A DNA stretch of 7,905 nucleotides from Bacteroidaceae bacterium. Its GTDB lineage: Bacteria > Bacteroidota > Bacteroidia > Bacteroidales > Bacteroidaceae. The notes beneath the pieces are model-generated. The model did not search any database. It was not told the DNA's origin and saw nothing but the letters and a program-made list of their open reading frames with translations. Position numbers and translations under genes: made by a program. The stretch lies in the NCBI GenBank assembly GCA_017548225.1, contig JAFYMV010000193.1, positions 1-7,905 on the forward strand. The letters run 5' to 3'. Below are positions 1-6,592 of this stretch, piece by piece (position 1 is the first letter of the stretch; each line of letters starts with the position of its first letter).

Positions 1-13
1 AATGCCGTATCCT

Positions 14-41
14 AACTCGTAGCTCGTAGCTCACAGCTCAT
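14..41. repeat. Four tandem 7-nt units (consensus AGCTCRY)
   Basis: Four consecutive heptamers are visible: AACTCGT, AGCTCGT, AGCTCAC and AGCTCAT. They lie in a non-coding stretch. The unit length and low copy number match the other short repeats in this intergenic region, although the sequence is unrelated. No function can be assigned. Confidence 0.75.
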
Positions 42-54
42 CCGACATCTTGTC

Positions 55-66
55 ATACTATAGTAT
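55..66. repeat. 12-bp perfect palindrome ATACTATAGTAT
   Basis: ATACTA is followed directly by its reverse complement TAGTAT. It lies just past the T-rich end of the leftward hairpin at 67-92. It could be a protein-binding site or simply AT-rich chance. Confidence 0.4.
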
Positions 67-92
67 AAACAAAAACCTTGCCACAAGGGTTT
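67..92 (-). terminator. Leftward Rho-independent terminator-like hairpin
   Basis: Read on the minus strand, the arms are 92-84 and 80-73: eight base pairs with one bulged base and a 3-nt TGG loop. The stem is followed immediately by TTTTTGTTT. This is a plausible intrinsic terminator for leftward transcription. However, no gene reading leftward into it is evident in the window, so it may serve a short transcript from the motif near 210-217 or be fortuitous. Confidence 0.4.
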
Positions 93-209
93 CGTGTGTC
101 ATAATCTTCCGTTACGGGTCTATTTTCTGCCACAGTGTGCCATTTTGACGCGAAAAGCGGGCTATATCAGCACAAGTCAGAGCAATGCGAGGCCTCCCTT
201 TTTCTGTTG

Positions 210-217
210 CAAATTTA
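210..217 (-). promoter_or_regulatory. Possible leftward -7 element TAAATTTG
   Basis: The minus strand reads TAAATTTG, a full match to the Bacteroidetes TAnnTTTG element. No TTTG -33 box lies at the expected distance. A 6-bp hairpin (CATCTA 221-226, TAGATG 235-240) sits just upstream. No leftward gene follows, so any product would be a short RNA ending at the hairpin at 67-92. Confidence 0.25.
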
Positions 218-229
218 CTACATCTATTT

Positions 230-258
230 TTTGGTAGATGGAAAAGATTATAAGTTTG
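230..258 (+). promoter_or_regulatory. Possible Bacteroidetes-type promoter
   Basis: TTTG at 230-233 and TAAGTTTG at 251-258 are separated by 17 nt, slightly shorter than the usual 19-21 nt. The -7 element is also the first unit of a 10-nt tandem repeat, so the match could come from the repeat. It lies about 43 nt upstream of the signal-peptide-like GTG reading frame at 301. Confidence 0.35.
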
Positions 259-278
259 TATAAGTTCTTATAAGTTCT
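249..278. repeat. Three tandem 10-nt units (TATAAGTTYK)
   Basis: The units TATAAGTTTG, TATAAGTTCT and TATAAGTTCT follow each other without gaps and run into a T tract. The first unit contains the TAnnTTTG match at 251-258. Gain or loss of units would move or duplicate that promoter-like element. Confidence 0.65.
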
Positions 279-300
279 TTTTGTAAGGGGTTGATTACGA

Positions 301-478
301 GTGAGAAAATATTATTGCATCATTCTTTGCTGCTCTCTTATTAGCGGCCGAGCGCAACTCGATGCACACCCTGCATGGCTACCGCGTGAAGGTGATACAC
401 CATGCCATGAGGAGCACGCCAACGGTCGTGGCAGCTATCAGCTTTGAAAAGACACCCAGCGAGGCAAGCAGAGTGTAA
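301..478 (+). pseudogene. Possible decayed or tiny secreted-protein gene
   Basis: Two overlapping plus-strand frames look gene-like, and neither makes a convincing whole gene. The first starts at GTG 301, runs 48 codons to TGA 445-447, and begins like a signal peptide: basic RK, a hydrophobic stretch CIILCCSLISG, then an RAQ cleavage-like site. The second has ATG at 362 and runs 38 codons to TAA 476-478. Its codon choice (GC-rich third positions in cgc, gtg, aag, atc, agc) resembles the genes downstream. The second frame is also open upstream of the ATG, back to a TGA at 302. One reading is an exported-protein gene truncated and frameshifted, so that signal peptide and body lie in different frames. 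I do not recognise the protein. The TAA stop is the first three bases of the repeat at 476-500, so the array may mark the break point. Confidence 0.25.
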
Positions 479-500
479 TCAGTTAATCAGTTAATCAGTT
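476..500. repeat. Three tandem 8-nt TAATCAGT units
   Basis: TAATCAGT occurs three times in a row and is followed by a T tract. Its first TAA is the stop codon of the small frame ending at 478. Related arrays lie at 579-604 (inverted) and 668-692 (direct). Confidence 0.85.
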
Positions 501-578
501 TTTTTTATTGGTGGTGAATAGTGTAAAGAAATTTTATATATATAACCTTTTTTATTACATTGTGTGATATTATTTATT

Positions 579-604
579 TTAACTGATTAATTGATTACTG
601 ATTA
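579..604. repeat. Inverted copy of the TAATCAGT array
   Basis: Read on the minus strand from 604, the units are TAATCAG, TAATCAAT and TAATCAGT, then TAA. This array can pair with either the 476-500 or the 668-692 copy, giving two mutually exclusive long stems across AT-rich spacers of about 80 and 63 nt. Confidence 0.8.
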
Positions 605-667
605 CATTGGGGTATTGGCGTGTGTAAAAAATATTTGATATTGAGTGTGTTAGCGGAGGTGTGGTTA

Positions 668-692
668 TAATCAGTTAATCAGTAATCAGTTA
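668..692. repeat. Third TAATCAGT array (8-7-8 nt units)
   Basis: The units are TAATCAGT, TAATCAG and TAATCAGT, then TA. It has the same orientation as 476-500 and is inverted relative to 579-604. The 8-7-8 spacing is also seen in the unrelated repeat at 853-875. Confidence 0.85.
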
Positions 693-826
693 TTTTCTAT
701 TCTATTTCCCCATGTAGAGGGGGTGAGAAGAGGGGTAAATGTTATAAAAATCGTCATCATCTCTACGGATTTCGTTTACTCGTAGCCCTGGGGAAGTTGA
801 GTGCTTTACTGAGAAAATTGACTCTT

Positions 827-838
827 TTTTCGCGAAAA
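827..838. repeat. 12-bp perfect palindrome TTTTCGCGAAAA
   Basis: TTTTCG is followed directly by CGAAAA. The right part with one extra base, CGCGAAAAG, recurs at 149-157 as part of a non-palindromic TTTTGACGCGAAAAG. It is a candidate operator-like site with no gene close enough to assign it to. Confidence 0.45.
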
Positions 839-852
839 GTTGACATAATTAT

Positions 853-877
853 AGGAGTTCAGGAGTCAGGAGTGCAG
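853..877. repeat. Three tandem 7-8-nt AGGAGTnC units
   Basis: The units are AGGAGTTC, AGGAGTC and AGGAGTGC, followed by AG. It shares the 8-7-8 format of the repeat at 668-692 but not its sequence. Small hairpins follow: GCAGC 884-888 with GCTGC 895-899, and CATAAC 902-907 with GTTATG 923-928. Confidence 0.75.
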
Positions 878-927
878 ACAATAGCAGCGACTATGCTGCC
901 CCATAACCTATAATCAGAAATCGTTAT

Positions 928-1016
928 GTTGTCGCCTGCGGCGAGCGCGCCGCACCTGCGAAAAATATTCGTGTAGCCTGCGCCGCGCCGCGCGGGAAGG
1001 TGCGAGGAGCTCGGGC
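928..1016. other. GC-rich structured island in AT-rich DNA
   Basis: A sharply GC-rich block dominated by GCG, CGC and CCG words sits inside an otherwise AT-rich intergenic region. It contains a small perfect hairpin (CGCC 933-936, GGCG 940-943) and near-repeats of GCCTGCG. A 60-codon minus-strand frame from 1106 to 924 crosses it. Its product is rich in Arg, Ala and Pro with no recognisable domain, which is typical of chance frames in GC-rich DNA. The island could be a structured RNA, a dispersed intergenic repeat or horizontally acquired DNA. I cannot tell which from one copy. Confidence 0.5.
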
Positions 1017-1026
1017 TCTTGAATAC

Positions 1027-1053
1027 ATTGTCTTTTTCTGAAAAAAGAACAAT
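1027..1053. repeat. Strong imperfect hairpin
   Basis: ATTGTCTTTTT (1027-1037) pairs with AAAAAGAACAAT (1042-1053) apart from one bulged A at 1048, around a CTGA loop (1038-1041). That makes about 11 base pairs. No T tract follows on either strand, so it is not a classic terminator. Confidence 0.5.
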
Positions 1054-1100
1054 CTTTGCCGCGGCTCTATTGTGCGGATTTTTGCGGGTCTTGTAAAATT

Positions 1101-1163
1101 ATACATACTATGTATGTATTTTGCTACCCCCCCCTAAATTCTACCCTAAAAATTTGGTAGAAT
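1101..1163 (+). promoter_or_regulatory. Upstream/leader region of the fucosidase gene: two hairpins and a C8 tract
   Basis: An 8-bp perfect stem (ATACATAC 1101-1108, GTATGTAT 1112-1119) has a 3-nt TAT loop and overlaps TATTTTG (1117-1123), a one-base-short version of the TAnnTTTG element. A run of eight C follows at 1127-1134. A second 8-bp perfect stem follows (ATTCTACC 1138-1145, GGTAGAAT 1156-1163). The gene starts 72 nt further on. A promoter here is uncertain because no good -33 box is present at the right spacing. The inverted repeats could bind a regulator, and the C tract could vary in length. Confidence 0.35.
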
Positions 1164-1235
1164 GAAGGATTTTTTGTAACTTCGTAAGCCTTTTTGAGAG
1201 AAATCTAAAAACCATTTAATTAACAAAATTCCATT

Positions 1236-2768
1236 ATGAAAATCAAATTTTTACTTGTCGGCCTACTGTTGCCGATGTTAGGATTTGCTCAGGAGTTTCA
1301 GTTTGTATCGCAAGAGCTGGATAACCCGGACAATGCGCCCTTGCCTTGTCATCCTGTGCCTCATGAGCGTCAGATCTTGTGGAACGAGACCGAGTTTTAT
1401 GCCTTCTTCCACTATGGTATGAATACCTTTACCGGTAAGGAATGGGGCTTTGGCGATGAAGCCGAATCAATCTATGCGCCAAAGGCTATGCCCGACCCCG
1501 AGCAATGGGTGACCTCGGTGAAGGCGGCTGGTATGAAGGGCGGTATCGCGGTGGTGAAGCACCACGACGGATTCTGCCTGTGGCCTACAGCGACTACTAC
1601 GCACAATATTACGGGTGCGGGCAGTGAGTATGGCCGCACGGCCAATATCCCTCAATTGTTTGCCGAGGCAAGCAAGAAGCACGATATGAAATATGGCTTC
1701 TACATCTCTCCGTGGGACCGCAACTCGGCTCACTACGGCAAGGATACCTATGTGACTGAGGTGTTCCTCAAGCAGTGTGAAGAGTTGGCTGAGTATGGAT
1801 CTGACCAGTTTGAGATGTGGTTTGATGGTGCCCGCGGTGGCGACGGCTACTATGGTGGCGAGGGTGGCAACCGCAATATCGATGCAGCCATCTACTATGA
1901 TATCCCCAACTTGCGCTGGCGCGTGCACCAGATCGCTCCCAACTGCGTGATGTGGGGCGTTGGTGGTGAGGCCCGCTGGATCGGTAACGAATCGGGCTAC
2001 GCCGGCGAGACCGACTGGGCGATGACCGACCACGATACAGAGGACAACAGTATACGCGGACAAGGTGACATCAACGGATGGTTGTGGCACCCGGGCGAGA
2101 GCGATGCCAAGGCTACCACTCACGGGTGGTTCTGGCATAATGGCGAAGGGATACACAGCGCCGAGCGCCTGTTTCAGATGTATCTCGAGACCGTAGGTCG
2201 CAATGCAACACTCATCCTCAATATTCCGCCTGACCAGTATGGTGTGCTCCCTCAGCACAGTGTAACCGAGTTGGCTAAGTTGGGTCAGTTGCTCCACTCG
2301 CGCCTTGCAGTGCCCGTATATGGCCTTGACGAGACTACCGAGGCTACCGACCTTGCCAAGACTGCTACCATCGAGGTGGACAAGACCCGCGATGGTGGTA
2401 AGTATGAGAAGGCCAACCTCACCGATGGCAACAAGGATACCTACTGGGGTGTCAACGATGGCGAGCACAGCGCAACCATCACTCTCACATGGAACACTCC
2501 TCAGGTGATCCGCTACCTCGTGATGCAGGAACCCATCAAGCTCGGTCAGCGCATCAAGGAGTTCAAGATTGAGTATAGCGAGGATGGCTCTTCATGGACG
2601 GAGCTCTGCCCCAATATGCAGACCACTACCGTGGGCTACAAGCGCATTATCCCCCTCAACGGAAGTACCTCATCGAGCTACGGCAATGGCTATAATGCCA
2701 AGCAGTTGCGCATCACCATTGAGGATAGCCGCGCATGCCCCTTGCTCTCAAACCTTAATGTATATTAA
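1236..2768 (+). CDS. Secreted GH29 alpha-L-fucosidase with C-terminal F5/8 (discoidin) domain
   Basis: This 510-residue exoglycosidase should release alpha-linked L-fucose from glycans by the GH29 retaining mechanism. Residues 1-18 form a signal peptide (FLLVGLLLPMLGFA|QE), so it acts in the periplasm or outside the cell. The catalytic barrel spans about 40-350. It shows HYG at 59-61, the family motif HHDGF at 109-113 and WFDG at 195-198, where Asp197 is the expected nucleophile. RWIGNE at 247-252 makes Glu252 the best acid/base candidate; this is by analogy, and Glu245 and Glu258 are alternatives. Residues about 372-510 form an F5/8 type C (CBM32-like) sandwich with the typical ANLTDGNKDTYW segment. 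The length and architecture fit subfamily B, which usually prefers branched alpha-1,3/1,4-fucose as in Lewis antigens; that specificity is inferred. The start is supported by the adjacent signal peptide. There is no sorting tail. The next gene follows after 45 nt on the same strand, suggesting one transcript. Confidence 0.93.
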   Translation: MKIKFLLVGLLLPMLGFAQEFQFVSQELDNPDNAPLPCHPVPHERQILWNETEFYAFFHYGMNTFTGKEWGFGDEAESIYAPKAMPDPEQWVTSVKAAGMKGGIAVVKHHDGFCLWPTATTTHNITGAGSEYGRTANIPQLFAEASKKHDMKYGFYISPWDRNSAHYGKDTYVTEVFLKQCEELAEYGSDQFEMWFDGARGGDGYYGGEGGNRNIDAAIYYDIPNLRWRVHQIAPNCVMWGVGGEARWIGNESGYAGETDWAMTDHDTEDNSIRGQGDINGWLWHPGESDAKATTHGWFWHNGEGIHSAERLFQMYLETVGRNATLILNIPPDQYGVLPQHSVTELAKLGQLLHSRLAVPVYGLDETTEATDLAKTATIEVDKTRDGGKYEKANLTDGNKDTYWGVNDGEHSATITLTWNTPQVIRYLVMQEPIKLGQRIKEFKIEYSEDGSSWTELCPNMQTTTVGYKRIIPLNGSTSSSYGNGYNAKQLRITIEDSRACPLLSNLNVY

Positions 2769-2813
2769 TAGGAGAAAAACATCAATACGAACGATTTAAA
2801 AAACACAGGAATT

Positions 2814-5800
2814 ATGAAAAAGACAACTATATTACTTTCTGCTGCGTTGATGTTTTTCGGACTCACCGCAAAGGCGCAGACAACCATCACATTTGATACC
2901 GAGGACTATAAGGCCATCGGCGTATATGACAAGTGGGAGGAGAGCCCCTTCCGCACGTGCAAGGACAAGGACGGAAATATCATTCCTGCCAAGCTCGAGG
3001 GTAACGCAGGCGTAGCCCTCAACCCCAGCACCACACCGGACGAGGTGCTCGGCGTAGCTCCCAACAGCAGTGAGAAGGTGGTGGCCTTCCAGCGCAGCCG
3101 CTATGGTAGCAATGTATATGGCGTGCGCATCGACCTGAAGGAACCCATCCGCGTGACCAAGCAGTTGCAATATATTCATGTGATGACCTACCTCAAAGAT
3201 AAACCCACCGCGAGCCGCATGATGGTGATCGGACTGGGTAAGCGTCTTGAGGAGAGCTGGAGCGGACAGTCTAAAGATGATGTAGAACAGTTCTGGAGTC
3301 TCACACCAGCCAATGTAGAACCCAAGGATGGATGGCAGGACATCGTGGTGAGCTTCAAAGGCTTCTCATACTCGAAGGAGGAGAACGCCAATAGCGGAAT
3401 CGACCTTCACTCGCTCGTCATCGTGCCCGATGTGCGTACTCCCGACGAGGATGTAGCCGACTGGGTGGCCTACTTCGACGAGATCGTGGTGGACAACAAC
3501 CCCAACAAGCGCTTCTCTACCGAGCAGTATGCCCTCACCTATGACAAGGAGGCTGCCATGACGCGTGACGACCGTGCAATCAACAGCGTGGGCCTCTCAG
3601 TGGGCGATAAGAGTTATTCTTCGCCAGGCCCCAATAAGAAGTTCTATGCAAACAACACCACGAAGAGTGTGTTCTCAGCTATGGCAGGAGCCGAGGTGCA
3701 GCCTACATTCAGCTACAAAGGTGGATGGATGAATGGTTATGTATATGTAGACTGGGGTCGTGATGCCCTCTTCAAGGATGCCCTCAACGACAATGGTACA
3801 CCTGCTGAAGGCAGTGATGTAGTGAGCTACAATGCAGTGCAGATAGGTGGTGAAACTTGGTATAAGAGCGATGGTACTACTGTAGGTAGCGGTAACAACA
3901 TCGGTGCTGGTGTACCCAAGTTCACCGTGCCCGCAGGCACCCCCGCAGGCTTCTACCGCATGCGCTACAAGGTAGACTGGAATAGCATTGACCCTGCCGG
4001 TGGAAGCACAATTATCTCTGATGGTGGCGGCATCGTGGATGTGATGCTCGATGTGCATGGAGACAAGGTGGCAGTGAATGCTTCGCAGCTCAATGGCGAC
4101 ATCTATGCAGCCGACGGAACTGTTCTGATAAACTATGCCGCAGGCTATGAGCAACCCCTGAAGGTGAAGATTGTTCCCGCTCCCGGCTTCGTGCAATACG
4201 GCTTCACCCTCAAGTATGGATACGATGTAGCAGCCAAGGAACAGCTCGACGACAAGGGCAACCCCAACTATATAGAGGTAAAAGTACCCTACACCGAGGT
4301 GGCTGGCGATGGCACCTACACCATCCCTGCCGAGTACATGCGTGGTAGCCAGGTGAGCATCATAGGTGACATGCAGCAGGTGCAGCCCTACACCGTTGAG
4401 GTGGTTGGTCTCGAAGGTCAGGGTGGCGTGGTATATGCCAATATTGAGACCTTGAATGGTGGCACCGTTAATGCAACTCAGTTCTTCTCTGTAAATCAGG
4501 TGGCTGCCATCGCAGTAGAGGGATACACCGCTACGGTTACTCTTAACGACCGTGTGATTACAGTAACCTATAGATTGAATGCTGTGGTGTGCGACCCAAT
4601 CTCTTCTCTCTCAGAGTTGAAGAACTACAAGCTCTACCATATCAAGTCTAAGAACAACGAAGGTTATTTAGCTTGGAACGCTAGCATTACTGATACCTAT
4701 CTTAGCTTGCGTGGGGTGACTAACTTTGGCAGTGGTGAGCCTGAAGATGCTGATGTTCGTGCAAAGTATGCCGAGGAGGTTAACCCTTTTGACGAGACCG
4801 TCGTGTGGCAGATTATCTTGGAGGATGATGAGTATTATCTCTATCACCCTGCCAAGAAAGCTTATGTGACCCGCGACGGAAGAGACTATAAATTTACCGA
4901 AACTAAGACCGCATTGGATGCTATTCGCGATAATGGCGATGGTTCGTTCAGTTTCCACGCAGGTGGTGGCTATGGTGATGGTTCAGAAAATTTTGCATGT
5001 ATCGTAACCAACGAAGCAGCAAGCGCTGTACGCAACTGGACCTGGAGCGACCACGGTTCCGTGATGCAAATCATCGAGAATCCCAATGTATATACCCTCG
5101 AATATACCGTAGAGGTAGTGGGTGGAGTCACTGGTGGCGGTATTACCTTGGATGGCACTGACTATCTTGATGGTGCTACAGTGATGGCTACCGAGTTTCT
5201 CACCGCTGCTGATGTAACTGCAAAAAGTGTGTTCTTGTCAGAAGGGGAGGTGATTGTAGATAAGGAGAATGCTAAGATTAGCGTCACCTATTCAGATCCC
5301 GTACTTAACCCAGAGAAATACTACACATTGGAGTGTAAGGCTACCGATGGTCATGGCAAATTTATTAAGGATGATGGTACAAGTATCAATGGCCGCTCAA
5401 ATGAAGGTTCATACTTTATGTTCGAACCTGGCACAGTGGCTGGTACCTATTATATCAAGAGTGTCGTATCAGGCAAGTATATCAATGCCAATGGAAATGC
5501 CGTTACTGTAGATGTAGAGAAGAAGACTGCATGGGTTCTGGGTGTTCCTGCTCATACGGCTGGTGTAGCTACCTTCGAGGATGGTGACACCGACAAGTAC
5601 CTTAATAATAATGAGGAGGCTGCTCCCTGTCTTAAGGCAAACCACCATGATGGTGGCCCCGGTGAGGGCAATGCGTGCTCATTGTGGAAGTTGGTAGAGT
5701 ATCCCGTATCTTATGTTGTGACCTATAGCTTTAAGTATAATGGTGAAGAATTATTCACACAGACTGCTACCGTCAATAAAGGTAGTGAATACCCTGATTA

Positions 5801-6461
5801 TACTGTACAGCTTCCTTATGGTGTCTCTGCGGCTGCTAAGCCTGCTGAAACTGTAAATGGCAATGTGACATACGATGTGACATTGACAGCTGAACTTCCT
5901 TTCGTAGTAGCAGCCGATATGCAGAGCATCACTACATGGTATTATGTAAAAATGCACTCAAACAATCTTAAGTACATTCAGGCTTTGGAAGGTGGAAGCA
6001 TCGAATGGAATGACGCTGAGGTTGCAGAAGGTGAAGAAAATTCACATCTCTGGGCTTTTGTAGGCAGCTTTACTGATGGTGCGTGGAGACTTAAGGTGGT
6101 GAATAAGGAAGAGAAGAAAGCCATCGTTTCTACAAGCGGCGATGCAGCTCTAGGTGACGCTGCAAATGCTACTGCATTCATTGTTACTTCATCAGCTGCA
6201 ACAACAGATGGCTTCTGCTTGAAGTATCCTGAGGCAAACTATTTGAATGCTCAGAGTGGTTTTGTAAAGTCTTGGGGTGATCCCGATGCAGGCTCTACAA
6301 TCCGCTTGGGTGACTCAGTAGAGGAGTCAGGTACTACTGCAATTACAAATGCTGGAGCAGGTGCAGAGCCCACCATTATTTACGACCTCATGGGCCGTCG
6401 AGTAGAGAAGATGGAAAAGGGCGTATATATTGTAAATGCCAAGAAGGTCGTAATTAAGTGA
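2814..6461 (+). CDS. Large secreted modular lectin-like protein with C-terminal sorting-like tail
   Basis: This is a 1215-residue exported protein with no catalytic motif that I recognise. Residues 1-21 are a signal peptide (GLTAKA|QT). Residues 23 to about 240 look like a carbohydrate-binding beta-sandwich ending in YFDEIVVD (220-227). Residues about 252-415 resemble GEVED-type modules (GYVYVDWGRD, MRYKVDWNSIDPAG at 383-396). From 526 two module types alternate. The small beta-rich ones are at 526-589, 760-826 and about 966-1030; the first two both begin YTVEVVG and end in I(T/S)VTY. The larger ones, at about 594-757, 828-963 and 1035-1170, each show three aromatic-rich units such as YYLYHPAKKAYV and YYIKSVVSGKYI, as in ricin-type beta-trefoils. 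The last 29 residues carry IYDLMGRRVEK...KGVYIVNAKKVVIK, a short version of the tail associated with type IX secretion. It probably binds glycans at the surface beside the fucosidase, but this is inferred. Codon use becomes more AT-rich in the repeated part. Confidence 0.85.
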   Translation: MKKTTILLSAALMFFGLTAKAQTTITFDTEDYKAIGVYDKWEESPFRTCKDKDGNIIPAKLEGNAGVALNPSTTPDEVLGVAPNSSEKVVAFQRSRYGSNVYGVRIDLKEPIRVTKQLQYIHVMTYLKDKPTASRMMVIGLGKRLEESWSGQSKDDVEQFWSLTPANVEPKDGWQDIVVSFKGFSYSKEENANSGIDLHSLVIVPDVRTPDEDVADWVAYFDEIVVDNNPNKRFSTEQYALTYDKEAAMTRDDRAINSVGLSVGDKSYSSPGPNKKFYANNTTKSVFSAMAGAEVQPTFSYKGGWMNGYVYVDWGRDALFKDALNDNGTPAEGSDVVSYNAVQIGGETWYKSDGTTVGSGNNIGAGVPKFTVPAGTPAGFYRMRYKVDWNSIDPAGGSTIISDGGGIVDVMLDVHGDKVAVNASQLNGDIYAADGTVLINYAAGYEQPLKVKIVPAPGFVQYGFTLKYGYDVAAKEQLDDKGNPNYIEVKVPYTEVAGDGTYTIPAEYMRGSQVSIIGDMQQVQPYTVEVVGLEGQGGVVYANIETLNGGTVNATQFFSVNQVAAIAVEGYTATVTLNDRVITVTYRLNAVVCDPISSLSELKNYKLYHIKSKNNEGYLAWNASITDTYLSLRGVTNFGSGEPEDADVRAKYAEEVNPFDETVVWQIILEDDEYYLYHPAKKAYVTRDGRDYKFTETKTALDAIRDNGDGSFSFHAGGGYGDGSENFACIVTNEAASAVRNWTWSDHGSVMQIIENPNVYTLEYTVEVVGGVTGGGITLDGTDYLDGATVMATEFLTAADVTAKSVFLSEGEVIVDKENAKISVTYSDPVLNPEKYYTLECKATDGHGKFIKDDGTSINGRSNEGSYFMFEPGTVAGTYYIKSVVSGKYINANGNAVTVDVEKKTAWVLGVPAHTAGVATFEDGDTDKYLNNNEEAAPCLKANHHDGGPGEGNACSLWKLVEYPVSYVVTYSFKYNGEELFTQTATVNKGSEYPDYTVQLPYGVSAAAKPAETVNGNVTYDVTLTAELPFVVAADMQSITTWYYVKMHSNNLKYIQALEGGSIEWNDAEVAEGEENSHLWAFVGSFTDGAWRLKVVNKEEKKAIVSTSGDAALGDAANATAFIVTSSAATTDGFCLKYPEANYLNAQSGFVKSWGDPDAGSTIRLGDSVEESGTTAITNAGAGAEPTIIYDLMGRRVEKMEKGVYIVNAKKVVIK

Positions 6462-6534
6462 GTTGCGGACCTTTGCATAACTCAACCAAAATACTATGTT
6501 GATGTAGTAATGAGGTAAAAGCGAATTAAAAGAG

Positions 6535-6573
6535 AAAAGTGGAAAGAGGGTATCCTGCTTTCCACTTTTTTTT
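6535..6573. terminator. Bidirectional Rho-independent terminator
   Basis: AAAAGTGGAAAG (6535-6546) pairs perfectly with CTTTCCACTTTT (6558-6569), and the loop can extend the stem with AGG/CCT. On the plus strand the stem runs into a T tract ending at 6573, which would stop the fucosidase-lectin transcript. On the minus strand it is followed by TTTTCTCTTTT, so it can also end the YggS transcript, whose stop lies 20 nt upstream of the hairpin on that strand. Its position between convergent operons supports a shared role. Confidence 0.88.
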
Positions 6574-6592
6574 ATACTCTATTTTCACTGAA

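Noticed and set aside
476..692. CRISPR array
   Set aside because: The TAATCAGT units are 8 nt and directly adjacent, with no spacers and no cas genes nearby.
924..1106. 60-codon minus-strand frame as a protein gene
   Set aside because: The product is Arg/Ala/Pro-rich without domain, signal peptide or promoter, and it crosses a GC-rich island where chance frames are common. It is kept only as a repeat/RNA question.
1467..2468. Long 333-codon minus-strand frame inside the fucosidase gene
   Set aside because: It is antisense to a clear GH29 gene, and its product has no recognisable domain. It arises because the host gene's codon choice leaves few antisense stops.
2305..2799. Short plus-strand frames overlapping the end of the fucosidase gene
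   Set aside because: They are out-of-frame shadows of the F5/8 domain coding sequence, with compositions typical of frame-shifted reading.
2832..6181. Minus-strand and alternate-frame ORFs within the large modular gene (e.g. 3675-4196, 4668-4958)
   Set aside because: All lie within one continuous 1215-codon gene with good domain evidence, and none has its own promoter or start context.
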